In this document: piece by piece, positions 9,491 to 18,818 of the stretch
Layout: each line of letters starts with the position of its first letter
Numbering within the stretch: the stretch's first letter is position 1
NCBI GenBank assembly: GCA_963774945.1
Contig: CAVZHA010000002.1
Location: 434,001-498,000 of the forward strand
Direction: 5' to 3'
Length of the DNA: 64,000 nucleotides
Source of the DNA: Trebonia sp963774945
GTDB lineage: Bacteria > Actinomycetota > Actinomycetes > Streptosporangiales > Streptosporangiaceae
Notes under the pieces: model-generated
Databases searched by the model: none
What the model saw: only the letters and a program-made list of their open reading frames with translations
Told to the model about the DNA's origin: nothing
Position numbers and translations under genes: made by a program

Positions 9491-9508
9491 CCCCACCCCA
9501 CCCCACCC
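9491..9508 (-). other. G-quadruplex-type tract between convergent genes
   Basis: The plus strand reads CCCCACCCCACCCCACCC. The minus strand therefore has four G-runs separated by single T residues, the pattern of a very stable short-loop G-quadruplex. It lies 3' of both convergent genes, beside the palindrome at 9514-9561 and three CACCGGTG direct repeats at 9447-9485. Confidence 0.5.
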
Positions 9509-9513
9509 GTGTG

Positions 9514-9561
9514 CCAAATGCGCATTCGGGCTCACTCTTGCCGGCCTAAAAGCGCATTTGG
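9514..9561. repeat. Convergent-gene palindrome, copy 1 (terminator-like)
   Basis: Arms 9514-9531 and 9544-9561 pair with three mismatches (CCAAATGCGC core) around the loop TCACTCTTGCCG. The same element with the identical loop is at 61061-61110. Both copies sit between convergent genes, so a bidirectional terminator is likely, though no U-tract follows. Confidence 0.7.
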
Positions 9562-9581
9562 GCCCACGGCGGTGGGGTTGC

Positions 9582-11051
9582 CTAGTGCCCGGCCGACCCG
9601 TCGGGGACGGCCATGACGTGGGTCTCGGTGAAGCTGAGGAGGCCCTCGCGGCCGAGCTCGCGGCCGAGGCCGGACTGGTTGAAGCCGCCGAACGGCGCGC
9701 GCTCGTCGACCGCGGTCGCGTTGTGGTTGTTGAAGAAGGTGACGCCGGTGCGCAGCTGGCGGGCGACCGCCAGGCCGTGCTCGGTGTCGCCCGACCACAC
9801 CGACGAGCAGAGCCCGGACCAGGTGGCGTTGGCCAGCCGGATCGCCTCCGCCTCGTCGTCGTAACCGATGATCGGCAGTGACGGGCCGAACTGCTCCTCG
9901 GCGACGATCCCGAGCTCGGGCGCGGGGTCGAGCACCAGCGACGGCAGCATGTAGTTGCCCGAGGTCCAGTCGCCGGCGTACTCGCCGTAGGTCTGCACCT
10001 CCGCCCCCGCCGCCTGCGCCTGCTCGAGCAGCCCGGCCACGTAGTCCCGCTGCTGGGCGGTGTTGAGCGGGCCCATCGTGGTGGCGGCGTCGAGCCCGGG
10101 GCCGACCCTGGTCGCGGTCAGCGTGGCCTTCAGCCCGTCCACGACCTCGTCGTAGCGGGACCTGGGCACGTAGAGCCGCTTGAGCGCCATGCACACCTGG
10201 CCGGTGGTCATGAACGTCGCCCCGCTCATCTTCGCGAACGCGTCCGCGTCGAGGACCGCGTCGGACAGCACGACCGCCGGGTCGTTGCCGCCGAGTTCCA
10301 GCGTCACGTTGGTCACGTTGGCGGCGGCCATCGTCATGATCCGCTTGCCGCCGCCGACCGAGCCGGTGAAGACGACGTGCTTGATCCGAGGGTCGCCGAC
10401 GACGACCGGGCCGACCACCGCGTCGGCCCCGGTGACCACGTTCAGCACGCCCGGCGGGAGCGCGCGGACCAGGTGCGCGAGGGTCCGGACGGACGACAGC
10501 GGGGTGGTGGGCGGCGGCTTCACGATCACTGTGTTGCCCGCCATCAGCGCATACGGCAGGGACGCCGCGAGGATGGCGAGCGGCCAGTTGAACGGGTAGA
10601 TGATCGTGACCACCCCCGCCGAGAGCTTGCTGATCGTGGTGTTGAACGGCGGCCCGGCCAGCTGCTCGTCGACGTCGAGCGACGGCGCGAACTCGGCCGC
10701 CTGGTGGAACCGGCCGGCGAAGACCATGGTGTCGATCATGGCCTCGAACCGGATCTTGCCGTTCTCGCGGGACAGGATCTCGGTCCGCTCCTCCGCATCC
10801 GACTCCAGCGTCGACAGCGCCTTGAGCACGATCGCGGTCCGCTCGGTGGCGGACAGCGCCGCCCACGCGGGCCAGGCCGCCTCGGCCGCGCTGACCGCGG
10901 CCGCGGCGTCCTCGGCCGACGCGGCGGCCGCGTAGCCGATGATCGCGCCGGTGCGGGCCGGGTCGTAGACCGCGAACGTGCCGGCCGAGCCGGGCCGTTC
11001 CTCGCCCGCGATCAGCAGCGGGGTGCTGATCGGTTCAACTGCCGTAGTCAT
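9582..11051 (-). CDS. Aldehyde dehydrogenase (NAD(P)+), intact
   Basis: 489 residues of the ALDH superfamily, which oxidises aldehydes to acids. Visible are the cofactor-site stretch IIYPFNWPLAI, the Lys of NTVIVKPP, the glycine turn FTGSVGGGKRI, the general-base Glu in LELGGND and the catalytic Cys in TTGQVCMALKRL, then EEQFGPSLPI. Substrate cannot be told from sequence. It lies 31 bp behind another aldehyde dehydrogenase gene on the same strand, so the two are probably one operon. The gene is uninterrupted, unlike the third copy at 14317. ATG 11051 gives a normal N-terminus. Confidence 0.88.
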   Translation of the reverse strand: MTTAVEPISTPLLIAGEERPGSAGTFAVYDPARTGAIIGYAAAASAEDAAAAVSAAEAAWPAWAALSATERTAIVLKALSTLESDAEERTEILSRENGKIRFEAMIDTMVFAGRFHQAAEFAPSLDVDEQLAGPPFNTTISKLSAGVVTIIYPFNWPLAILAASLPYALMAGNTVIVKPPPTTPLSSVRTLAHLVRALPPGVLNVVTGADAVVGPVVVGDPRIKHVVFTGSVGGGKRIMTMAAANVTNVTLELGGNDPAVVLSDAVLDADAFAKMSGATFMTTGQVCMALKRLYVPRSRYDEVVDGLKATLTATRVGPGLDAATTMGPLNTAQQRDYVAGLLEQAQAAGAEVQTYGEYAGDWTSGNYMLPSLVLDPAPELGIVAEEQFGPSLPIIGYDDEAEAIRLANATWSGLCSSVWSGDTEHGLAVARQLRTGVTFFNNHNATAVDERAPFGGFNQSGLGRELGREGLLSFTETHVMAVPDGSAGH

Positions 11052-11082
11052 ATGGATGCTCCTGACTCGATTTTGCTAAAGC

Positions 11083-12576
11083 TCAGACCTGTGCGTCGCG
11101 GTACCGGGAGGTCGGGCCGTCAAGCAGGATGGCCTTGGACTCGAGGAACAGCATGAGCCCCATTTCTCCGCCCTCGCGGCCGATGCCGGACTGCTTGAAC
11201 CCGCCGAAACCCATCTCGAAGTCCGTCTTGAACCCGTTGTGGCTGATGTTGCCGGTGCGCATCTGCCCCGCGACCTCGCGGGCGCGATCGTTGTCGTTGG
11301 TGAAGACCGCGCCGTGCAGGCCGTAGATGGTCTCGTTGGCGATCCGCACCGCGTCATCCTCGTCGGCGGCCGGGATGACCGAGAGCACCGGGCCGAAGAT
11401 CTCCTCCTGGGCGATGACCGAGGAGTTGTCCACGTTGCCGAACACAGTCGGCTCGACGTACCAGCCCCGGTCCAGGCCCTTCGGGCGGCCGCCGCCGGTG
11501 GCCAGCTGCGCGCCGCCCGCGATGCCCTTGGCGATGTAGCCCTCGACCCGGGTGCGCTGCCGCTCGGCCGCCAGCGGGCCCATCTGGACCTGCGGGTCGT
11601 ACGGGTCGCCAACCGTGACTTTCGAGAACGACGAGGCGAGGGCCTCGACCATGGCGTCGTGGCGCGACCGGGTGACCACGATCCGGGTGAGCGACGCGCA
11701 CACCTGGCCGGACACCAGGCACTCGGCCTGGGCGAGGGCGCGGGCGGTCGTCTCGATGTCGGCGTCATCGAGGATGACCGCGGCCGACTTACCGCCGAGC
11801 TCCAGCGTGACCCGGGCGATCCGCTCGCCGCAGATCGAGGCGATGCGCCGTCCGGCCGCGGTGGAGCCGGTGAAGGTGATCTTGTCGACCCGCGGGTCGC
11901 GGACCAGCAGTTCGGAGACCTCACGGTCGGCGCAGACCACGTTGAGCACGCCGGGCGGCAGGCCGACCGCCTCGGCCGCCTCGGAGATCAGGTATCCCTC
12001 GCCGGGAGCCTCAGGCGAGGTCTTGAGCACCACGGTGCAGCCGGCGATCAGCGCCGGCGCGACCTTCATGCTGATGAGGGCCATCGGCGTGTTCCACGGG
12101 ACGATCGCGCCGACCACGCCGACCGGCTCCTTGACCACGAGGCCGAAGCCGCGCGGCGATTTCACCGGCCGCTCCCACTCGAACGTGTCCGCCAGGCCGG
12201 CGTAATAGTCGAAGATGCGCTGCGCGCCCGGGCCGCCGGTCGCCGCGAAGCCGACGGTCACGCCGGACTCGCGCGGCCACATCTGGACGATGTCGCCGGT
12301 CCGCCTCCCGATCTCCGCGCCGATCGCCCGCAGGTAAGCGGCCCGCTCACCAGGCGACAGCCGGGCCCAGGGTCCGCGGTCGAAGGCTTCACGGGCCGCG
12401 GTGACGGCCCGGTCGATGTCGGCCGACTGGGCCTCGGCCACGGTGAGGTAGGCCAGCTCGGTGTGCGAGTCGATGACGGTGATGGTCGAATCGGACGAGG
12501 GCGTTACCCACTCCCCGCCGATGAAGAAGCGGTCCGTGTGCTTGATCGGCACCGATACGCCGGCCGAGGTGGTCAT
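11083..12576 (-). CDS. Aldehyde dehydrogenase (NAD(P)+), intact
   Basis: 497 residues with all ALDH landmarks: DRFFIGGEWVTP at the N-terminus, IVPWNTPMALI, the Lys in TVVLKTSPEAP, FTGSTAAGRRI, the Glu in LELGGKSA, the catalytic Cys in LVSGQVCASLTR, and EEIFGPVLSV. The VSGQVCASLTR wording is seen in actinobacterial ALDHs associated with terpenoid or steroid aldehydes, but that is a weak hint. It is the upstream gene of a two-gene ALDH operon. The divergent side carries an ALDH remnant and a PadR regulator, so this neighbourhood has held several such enzymes. Confidence 0.88.
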   Translation of the reverse strand: MTTSAGVSVPIKHTDRFFIGGEWVTPSSDSTITVIDSHTELAYLTVAEAQSADIDRAVTAAREAFDRGPWARLSPGERAAYLRAIGAEIGRRTGDIVQMWPRESGVTVGFAATGGPGAQRIFDYYAGLADTFEWERPVKSPRGFGLVVKEPVGVVGAIVPWNTPMALISMKVAPALIAGCTVVLKTSPEAPGEGYLISEAAEAVGLPPGVLNVVCADREVSELLVRDPRVDKITFTGSTAAGRRIASICGERIARVTLELGGKSAAVILDDADIETTARALAQAECLVSGQVCASLTRIVVTRSRHDAMVEALASSFSKVTVGDPYDPQVQMGPLAAERQRTRVEGYIAKGIAGGAQLATGGGRPKGLDRGWYVEPTVFGNVDNSSVIAQEEIFGPVLSVIPAADEDDAVRIANETIYGLHGAVFTNDNDRAREVAGQMRTGNISHNGFKTDFEMGFGGFKQSGIGREGGEMGLMLFLESKAILLDGPTSRYRDAQV

Positions 12577-12761
12577 CTGGGGGCTCTCCCGTCATCGTTC
12601 CTGGCCCGCTGGGCGCGTCGTGGACATGAGCCCGGCCAGAATCGTAGTCTCAGTGTGACTTCAGCGTAGGGACGGGAGCCGGCGGCCGCCTACGGCGTGC
12701 CCGACAACCTCACCCTCAGCCGAGTTGGGGCATCCCACAACGAGAAAAGGGTCGGCAGCGA

Positions 12762-12898
12762 ATGATGGCGTTTCTCAACGACGAGGCATGGCAGGGCAAG
12801 GTCTACTCCGGCGGCTGGATCGCCTCCGGTGATGGCGACGCGGCCGCGAGGCGCGCTGGATCACGATCCGGGGCGACATCGCCCCGTATCCGTTCTAG
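12762..12898 (+). pseudogene. Aldehyde dehydrogenase remnant with the middle deleted
   Basis: The 5' end reads MMAFLNDEAWQGKVYSGGWI, a typical N-terminus of benzaldehyde/vanillin-type ALDHs (about 480 residues). Only about 25 codons later, in another frame, the sequence reads EARWITIRGDIAPYPF and a stop at 12896-12898, which is a typical C-terminus of the same family. The catalytic core is absent. The simplest reading is one internal deletion of about 1.3 kb that joined the two ends. It lies next to two intact ALDH genes and directly before the PadR regulator. No function is expected. Confidence 0.6.
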
Positions 12899-12919
12899 TG
12901 GCGGCTACGCTCCTGTTCT

Positions 12920-13477
12920 ATGAGCGCCCAGCCATCGCACGCCCCGGCCGCGACGTCGCTTCCCGAGATGTCGCTGCCGGAATGGCTGGTGCTCGCGATC
13001 CTGCGCCAGCAGCCCGCCCATGGCTTCGCGGTCGCGCAGCTGACCGCGACCGACGGCGAGCTCGGCCGGGTCTGGCAGATCCCGAAGGCGGTCGTCTACC
13101 GGGCCATCGGCCGCCTGCTTGACGCGGGCCTGATCGCCCCGGAGGGGACCGAGCGCGGGGCGGGCCCGCAGCGGACCGTGTACACGGCCACCGCGGCGGG
13201 CAGCGCGGCGGCCGCGCGCTGGCTGCAGACCCCGGTCGAGCACGTCCGCGACATCCGCTCCCACCTGCTGCTCAAGCTCGCCCTGCTCGACCGGGCGGGC
13301 GACGACCCGGCCGGCCTGCTCGACGCCCAGCGGGCGGTCCTGGTGCCGATCGCGGCGGCGATCGAGGCCCGCCACGCGGCCAGCGCCGGCTTCGACGCCA
13401 CCCTGCTGGCCTGGCGTCAGGCGACCGCGGTGGCGGCCCTCGACTTCATCGACCGGATCAGGCCGGCCCAGACGTAG
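12920..13477 (+). CDS. PadR-family transcriptional regulator
   Basis: 185 residues. The winged-helix domain reads LPEWLVLAILRQQPAHGFAV and then IPKAVVYRAIGRLLDAGLI, followed by the wing GPQRTVYTATAAG, all typical of PadR. The C-terminal half is helical and would form the dimer. PadR proteins are often repressors of detoxification or aromatic-acid genes and bind small ligands. The neighbours are aldehyde dehydrogenase genes, so these are plausible targets, but no operator was identified. ATG 12920 gives a short Ala/Pro-rich N-terminal extension before the wing domain; GTG or TTG starts inside are possible. Confidence 0.8.
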   Translation: MSAQPSHAPAATSLPEMSLPEWLVLAILRQQPAHGFAVAQLTATDGELGRVWQIPKAVVYRAIGRLLDAGLIAPEGTERGAGPQRTVYTATAAGSAAAARWLQTPVEHVRDIRSHLLLKLALLDRAGDDPAGLLDAQRAVLVPIAAAIEARHAASAGFDATLLAWRQATAVAALDFIDRIRPAQT

Positions 13478-13496
13478 CCGCCCGCCCGGGCGGCCG

Positions 13497-14115
13497 CTAG
13501 CGCCGTTCGGCGACGGCGAAGAAGCGCTGCGGCGCGTCGTCGTAGGCGGTCAGCCGCCACCCGGCGGCCGCGGTCAACCGGCGCAGCATCCCGTCCGCCA
13601 GCGGCTCGTCGGCGGCGAGGGCCCGTCCGTGGCGGGCGGCGAGGGCGGCCCGCCCGGATGGGTGGAAGAGCACCAGCAGGCCGCCCGGCCGGACCACCCG
13701 GGCGAGCTCGCGCAGCCCCGCCTCGGTGTCCGGCAGGTGGTGGACGAGGCCGGCGGCGAAGATCGCGTCGGCCGACGCGTCGGCGAACGGCAGCGCGCGG
13801 GCGTCGGCCAGGATGACCGCGGCCCCGGCGGCGCTGCTCTTGGGCCGGGCCGCCGCCAGCATCTCGGGGGTCAGGTCGACGGCGACGACCGAGCCGTCGG
13901 GTCCGACCGCCTCGCGCAGCGGCGGCAGCGCCCGCCCGGTCCCGCAGCCGACGTCAATCGCCACGCCGCCGCGGCGGGATGCCCGCCTCGGCGACCGCCG
14001 CGCGGTACGCGGGCAGGTCGTCGCCGAACTTCGCGTCCCAGGTCGCGGCCCGGCAGCCGAAGAACGCCTGGGTCTCGGCGACGTACCGCGCGCCGCTCGC
14101 GCGTGGCGGTGGCAT
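13497..14115 (-). CDS. Class I SAM-dependent methyltransferase, one frameshift
   Basis: About 205 residues. After the start MPPPRASGARYVAETQAFFG and one indel near 13975 (a GC-rich run) it reads VAIDVGCGTGRALPPLREAV, the SAM-binding motif I, then VAVDLTPEMLAAA with the acidic residue for the ribose, ADARALPFADASADAIFA, and LARVVRPGGLLVLFHPSGRA. This is a UbiE/Methyltransf_11-type enzyme; its methyl acceptor is unknown. The PadR gene ends 20 bp away on the other strand, so the two are convergent. Upstream it is divergent from an aldehyde dehydrogenase. Confidence 0.75.
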
Positions 14116-14316
14116 GCGATCATCATGCCGACGCGGAAGGTGACCACGCAAGACCGAAAGCTCGGCCCCGGTCCTTGCTTTACGACCGCCGTCGTTGTCA
14201 AATTGTTACTACCTACCGACCGGGCGCTGGTCACGGACCGGTGCCCGCGCGCGGCACCATGCGGGCAGCTGCAATGGGGTAGCCGCCCCCGCCGCGCGGC
14301 GAGGAGATGACCATTC

Positions 14317-15808
14317 ATGACAGTGACCGTGGACCGCACCGTCGAAGAGTTCACCGCCACCCCCCGCAAGCTGTTCATCAACGGGCAGTGGGTCGATGCC
14401 GCCTCGGGCAAGACGTTCGAGACGCCCAACCCGGCCACCGGCGAGACGCTGGCGAACGTGGCCGAGGGCGATTCCGAGGACATCGACCGCGCCGTCCGCG
14501 CCGCCAGGGCGGCGTTCGACGACGGCCCCTGGGGCCGCATCACGCCGTCCGAGCGCGGCCGGATCATCTGGCGGATCGGCGACCTGATCCTCGAGCACGC
14601 GCGAGGAGCTGGCGCAGCTCGAGAGCCTCGACAACGGCAAGCCCTACGCGGTCGCCCTCGGCGCCGACGTCCCGCTGGCGGCGGACCTGTTCCACTACAT
14701 GGCCGGCTGGGCGACCAAGATCGAGGGCAACTCGATCAACATCTCGGTGCCGTACATGCCCGGCGCCAACTTCCACTCCTACACGCTCCGCGAGCCGGTC
14801 GGCGTGGTCGGCCAGATCATCCCCTGGAACTTCCCGCTGCTGATGGCCGCGTGGAAGCTCGGGCCGGCGCTGACCGACGGGCAACACGGTGGTGCTGAAG
14901 CCCGCCGAGCAGACGCTCGCTGACCGCGATCCGCCTGGCCAGCCTGCTCGCCGAGGCGGGCGTCCCCGACGGCGTGGTGAACGTCGTCACCGGCTACGGC
15001 GAGACGGCCGGCGCGGCGCTCGCCGCCCACCCGCTGGTCGACAAGATCGCCTTCACCGGGTCGACCGAGGTCGGCAAGCTGATCGTGCACGCCGCGGCCG
15101 GGAACCTGAAGAAGGTCACCCTCGAGCTCGGCGGCAAGTCGCCCAACATCGTCTTCGATGACGCCCCGGGTGACGCGATCGCGGGCGCCGCCAACGCGAT
15201 CTTCTTCAACCACGGGCAGTGCTGCGTGGCCGGGTCCCGGCTGTACGTCCAGGAGAGCCGGTTCGACGAGGTCATCGAGGGCGTCTCCGAGATCGCCAAG
15301 TCGATCAAGCTCGGCCCGGGCATGAGCGCGGACACCCAGATGGGCCCGCTGGTCTCCGACGAGCAGCTCGAGCCGGGTCACCGGCTACCTGGAGTCCGGC
15401 CGGGCGGACGGTGCGACGGCGGTCACCGGCGGCGGGCGCTGGGGCGACCGGGGCTACTTCGTCGAGCCCACCGTGATCACCGGCACCCGCCCGGACATGA
15501 AGATCGTCCGCGAGGAGATCTTCGGCCCGGTCGTCGTGGCCGCGCCGTTCCAGTCGCTCGACGACATCGCCGCCGCCGCCAACGACTCCGACTACGGCCT
15601 CGGCGCGGGCATCTGGACCAAGGACATCTCCAAGGCGCACGCCCTCGCGAAGAAGCTGCGGGCGGGCACCGTCTGGATCAACTGCTACAACGTCTTCGAC
15701 GCGTCGCTGCCGTTCGGCGGCTACAAGCAGTCCGGCTGGGGCCGCGAGATGGGCCACGAGGCCCTCGAGGCCTACACCGAGGTCAAGGCGGTGACGGCGC
15801 AGCTGTAA
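14317..15808 (+). CDS. Aldehyde dehydrogenase, frameshifted
   Basis: An ALDH class 1/2-like enzyme of about 495 residues. It reads KLFINGQWVDAASGKTFETP, then LREPVGVVGQIIPWNFPLLM, VVLKPAEQT, FTGSTEVGKLI, the Glu in LELGGKSPNIV, the catalytic Cys pair NHGQCCVAGSRL, EEIFGPVVVA and KQSGWGREMGHEALEAYTEV. Such enzymes oxidise acetaldehyde, betaine aldehyde or similar substrates. Indels near 14600, 14882, 14922 and 15375 break the frame; each is repaired by adding or dropping one base in a GC-rich run, so sequence error is more likely than loss. A copy of the CGAACGG repeat follows the gene. Confidence 0.85.
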
Positions 15809-15870
15809 GCCCCGCGCAGTCACGGGCGGGGGCGGTCCCCCGGCGCTCCGTCCCCGCCCGCCGGCCCGCG

Positions 15871-15906
15871 GAAATTCACAATCGATCATCTCGAACGGGC
15901 CCGGCC
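15871..15906. repeat. CGAACGG intergenic repeat, half copy 2
   Basis: AAATTCACAATC, then ATCTCGAACGGGCCCGG (CGAACGG at 15892-15898). It matches the loop and right arm of the family; the left arm is degenerate (CCGGCCCG without TTCG). Confidence 0.6.
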
Positions 15907-16054
15907 GTCTCTCCACTCGCTCATTGCCCCGGGCAGGCGTGAAGACGTCCCACGACACCCGATCCTGGTTAGTCACCCGACCCTAGTTGGCAGGTCCCAT
16001 TGGTGTCGATTTGCCTAATCGACACGCCTGTCTCTTGCTGGCAGGCTTGAGGTC

Positions 16055-16999
16055 ATGGAGAAGCCGACGATGCGCGCGATCAGGCAAGAGGCGCTTGGCG
16101 GTCCGGAGGTGCTCCGCGAGGTCGAAGTGGAGAGGCCCGAGCCCGGCCTCTCCCAGATCCTCGTCCACGTGCGCGCGGCCGGCGTCAACCCCAGCGACTG
16201 GGCCCACCGGGCTTTCCGCGTGTTCCTGGGCGAGCCGCCGTTCACGCTCGGCTGGGACGTGTCCGGCGTGGTCGAGTCGGTCGGCTTCGGCGTCACGCTG
16301 TTCAAGCCGGGCGACGAGGTGTTCGGCATGCTTCCGTACCCGTTCGGCGTCGGCTCGCATGCGGAGTACGCGGTCGGCCCCGCCCGCGCCTTCGCGATCA
16401 AGCCGGCCAACGTCGACCACGTCACCGCCGGCGCGCTGCCACTGGCCGCGCTCACCGCCTGGCAGGCGCTCAACGACACCGCTCACCTGCAAGCGGGCCA
16501 GCGGGTGCTGATCCACGCGGCGGCCGGGGGAGTGGGCCACCTGGCGGTGCAGATCGCCAAGGCCAGCGGCGCGTACGTGATCGGCACCGCCAGCGAGCGC
16601 AACCACGACCTCGTGCGGAGCCTGGGCGCGGACGAGGTCATCGACTACACCGCGACCGACTTCACGACGGCCGTGGCGGACCTGGACGTCGTGGTCGATC
16701 CGATCGCCGGCGACTACTCCGCCCGCTCGCTTCGCGTCCTGCGCGAGGGCGGCATCCTCGTCTCGCTGCTCCCGTTCGCCCCGGAGATCCCCGGCCAGGC
16801 AGCCGGGCTCGGAGTCCGCGCCGAGATCATGCTGGTCGAGTACGACCACCAGGGCATGACCGTGATCGCCGATCTGGTCACCCGGGGCAAGCTCCGCCCG
16901 GTCATCGCCGCCACGTTCCCGCTGGCGGACGCGGCCAAGGCCCACGAGCGAGGCGAGACCGGGCACGTCGCAGGCAAGATCGTCCTGATCATGCCCTGA
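16055..16999 (+). CDS. NADP-dependent quinone oxidoreductase-like protein (MDR family)
   Basis: 314 residues, intact. It begins MRAIRQEALGGPEVLREVEV, has the GroES-like domain with VRAAGVNPSDWAHR and FTLGWDVSGVVESVG, and the Rossmann turn AAAGGVGHLAVQIAK. No catalytic zinc Cys cluster is present, which places it with zinc-free quinone oxidoreductases that reduce quinones or enones using NADPH. It is a single gene, followed by a CGAACGG repeat copy and then an acyl-CoA synthetase gene. Physiological substrate is unknown. Confidence 0.85.
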   Translation: MEKPTMRAIRQEALGGPEVLREVEVERPEPGLSQILVHVRAAGVNPSDWAHRAFRVFLGEPPFTLGWDVSGVVESVGFGVTLFKPGDEVFGMLPYPFGVGSHAEYAVGPARAFAIKPANVDHVTAGALPLAALTAWQALNDTAHLQAGQRVLIHAAAGGVGHLAVQIAKASGAYVIGTASERNHDLVRSLGADEVIDYTATDFTTAVADLDVVVDPIAGDYSARSLRVLREGGILVSLLPFAPEIPGQAAGLGVRAEIMLVEYDHQGMTVIADLVTRGKLRPVIAATFPLADAAKAHERGETGHVAGKIVLIMP

Positions 17000-17010
17000 G
17001 GACCAAAGTG

Positions 17011-17041
17011 CAAATTCAAATCCCATTATCCCGAACGGTCG
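17011..17041. repeat. CGAACGG intergenic repeat, half copy 3
   Basis: CAAATTCAAATCCC, then TTATCCCGAACGGTCGCG (CGAACGG at 17032-17038), lying just after a stop codon. There is no left arm. Confidence 0.55.
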
Positions 17042-17094
17042 CGTGGTTCCTGCTCACAGGCCCGCCGCGCGCAGCGGACATGGAGGTCTGATCG

Positions 17095-18757
17095 GTGGAC
17101 GTCTCGTTCGGCACGATCTGGGAGGCCATCGCCCGCGACCAGCCCGATAGCGTGGCTATCTCGGAGCCCGGCCGGGACTACACGTTCGCCGAGTTCGAGG
17201 ACCGGGCGGCCCGACTCGCGGCCGCGCTCTCGGCGGCCGAGGTCGGCCCGGGCGACAAGGTCGCGTGCTACCTCTACAACGGCGCCGCCTACCTGGAGAC
17301 GGTGTTCGCCGCGTTCAAGATCGGCGCCGTTCCGGTGAACGCGAACTACCGGTACACCCAAGGCGAGCTGACCGCGCTGCTGGCCGACGCCGACGCCGCG
17401 GCCCTGGTGTTCAGCGGCGACCTCGCGGCCAACGTGGCGCACGCCGCGCGCACGCTCCCGTCGCTGCGCCTGCTCGTCCGGGTCGGCCCGATTCCGACCG
17501 GCACGGCCCAGGCGGATCCGGTCCGTGCCGCCCCCGAGCTGGCCGGTCTGTACGCCGCGACCGCGCCGCGCCACGCGGAGCCGCGCCCCGGCTCGGATCA
17601 GCTCTTCATGTACACCGGTGGCACCACCGGCAGGCCGAAGGGCGTGATCTGGCGCATGTCCGACCTGCTGGGATCGATGGGGGCCTCGCTCTTCAGCCGG
17701 TTGGGGGCGGCCGATCCGCCCGGCACGCTGGGTGACATGGTGGCGATCGCGCGGGCTGCGCGGGCCGATGGGCGGGCCCCGGTGGTGCTTTCCGTCGTGC
17801 CCCTGATGCACGCGACCGGCCTGTTCAACAGCATGGGGGCGCTGGCGGTCGGCGGCCGGGTGGTCATGACCCGGCCGGGCGGGCTCGACCCGCGCCAGGT
17901 CTGGGAGACGGTGGCGAAACAGCGGGTTCGCACCCTGCTGGTGGCGGGCAACGCCGTGTGCCAGCCGCTGGTCGATGAGCTGCTGGCCGCCGAGGCGGCC
18001 GGGCGGCCGCACGATCTCAGCTCGCTCGACTCCATCACCAGCTCGGGGACGGTGCTTGGCGACCGGCTCAAGCGCGCGCTGCACGAGCGGGCCGCGGTCA
18101 CCATCACCGACGCGCTCGCGTCAAGCGAGGGCGGCCCGTTCGCGTTCGCGATCACCTCGTCGACGGCCGACCTGCCGTCCCGGTTCTTCCCGGCCGCGGC
18201 AACCCGGGTACTGGCCGCCGACGGCGGGGAGGTGATCCCTGGCAGCGGCCAGATCGGCACCCTCGCGTTCGGCGGGCCGATCCCGGAGGGCTACTACAAG
18301 GACCCGGCCAAGACCACGGCGACGTTCCGCACGGTCGCCGGGGTCCGCTACACGATGCCGGGCGACCTGGCCACGGTCGACGCCGACGGCGCGATCCGGT
18401 TCCTCGGCCGGGGCAGCGGGGTGATCAACACCGGCGGCGAGAAGGTGCACCCGCAGGAGGTCGAGGACCTGCTGCTCGCGCAGCCCGGGGTGACCGACGC
18501 GTCGGTCGTCGGCGTCCCCGACGAGACCTGGGGCGAGCGGGTGGCGGCGGTGGTCGCCACCGCGGACGCAACGGTCACCGAGCAGCAGCTGCAAGGACGC
18601 GCTCCGCCGCCGCCTGGCCGGGTACAAGGTGCCCCGCTCCATCCGGCTGCTCCCCGCCCTCCCGCGCACCGCCACCGGCAAGCTCGAACTGGCCCAGATC
18701 CGCCGCCTCGCCTCCGGCGATCCGGCGCCAACCGCGCCATCGGATAACCCCGAATAA
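17095..18757 (+). CDS. Acyl-CoA synthetase (AMP-forming), one frameshift
   Basis: About 553 residues of the ANL superfamily, which activates a carboxylic acid with ATP and loads it on CoA. The phosphate loop is MYTGGTTGRPKG, the A5-like motif is ITDALASSEGG, the A7 region is MPGDLATVDADGAIRFLGRG, and INTGGEKVHPQEVEDLL follows. A one-base loss near 18592 changes frame; the correct continuation is LAGYKVPRSIRLLPALPRTA and then TGKLEL with the catalytic Lys, ending at a TAA at 18755-18757. It matches FadD-type enzymes used for fatty or steroid side-chain acids. The start is GTG 17095. Confidence 0.85.
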
Positions 18758-18818
18758 CGAGGCAGGCGCAACGGGAGTACCGTCTACCCACATCGCTGAC
18801 TAAATGTGGAGGATTGCT

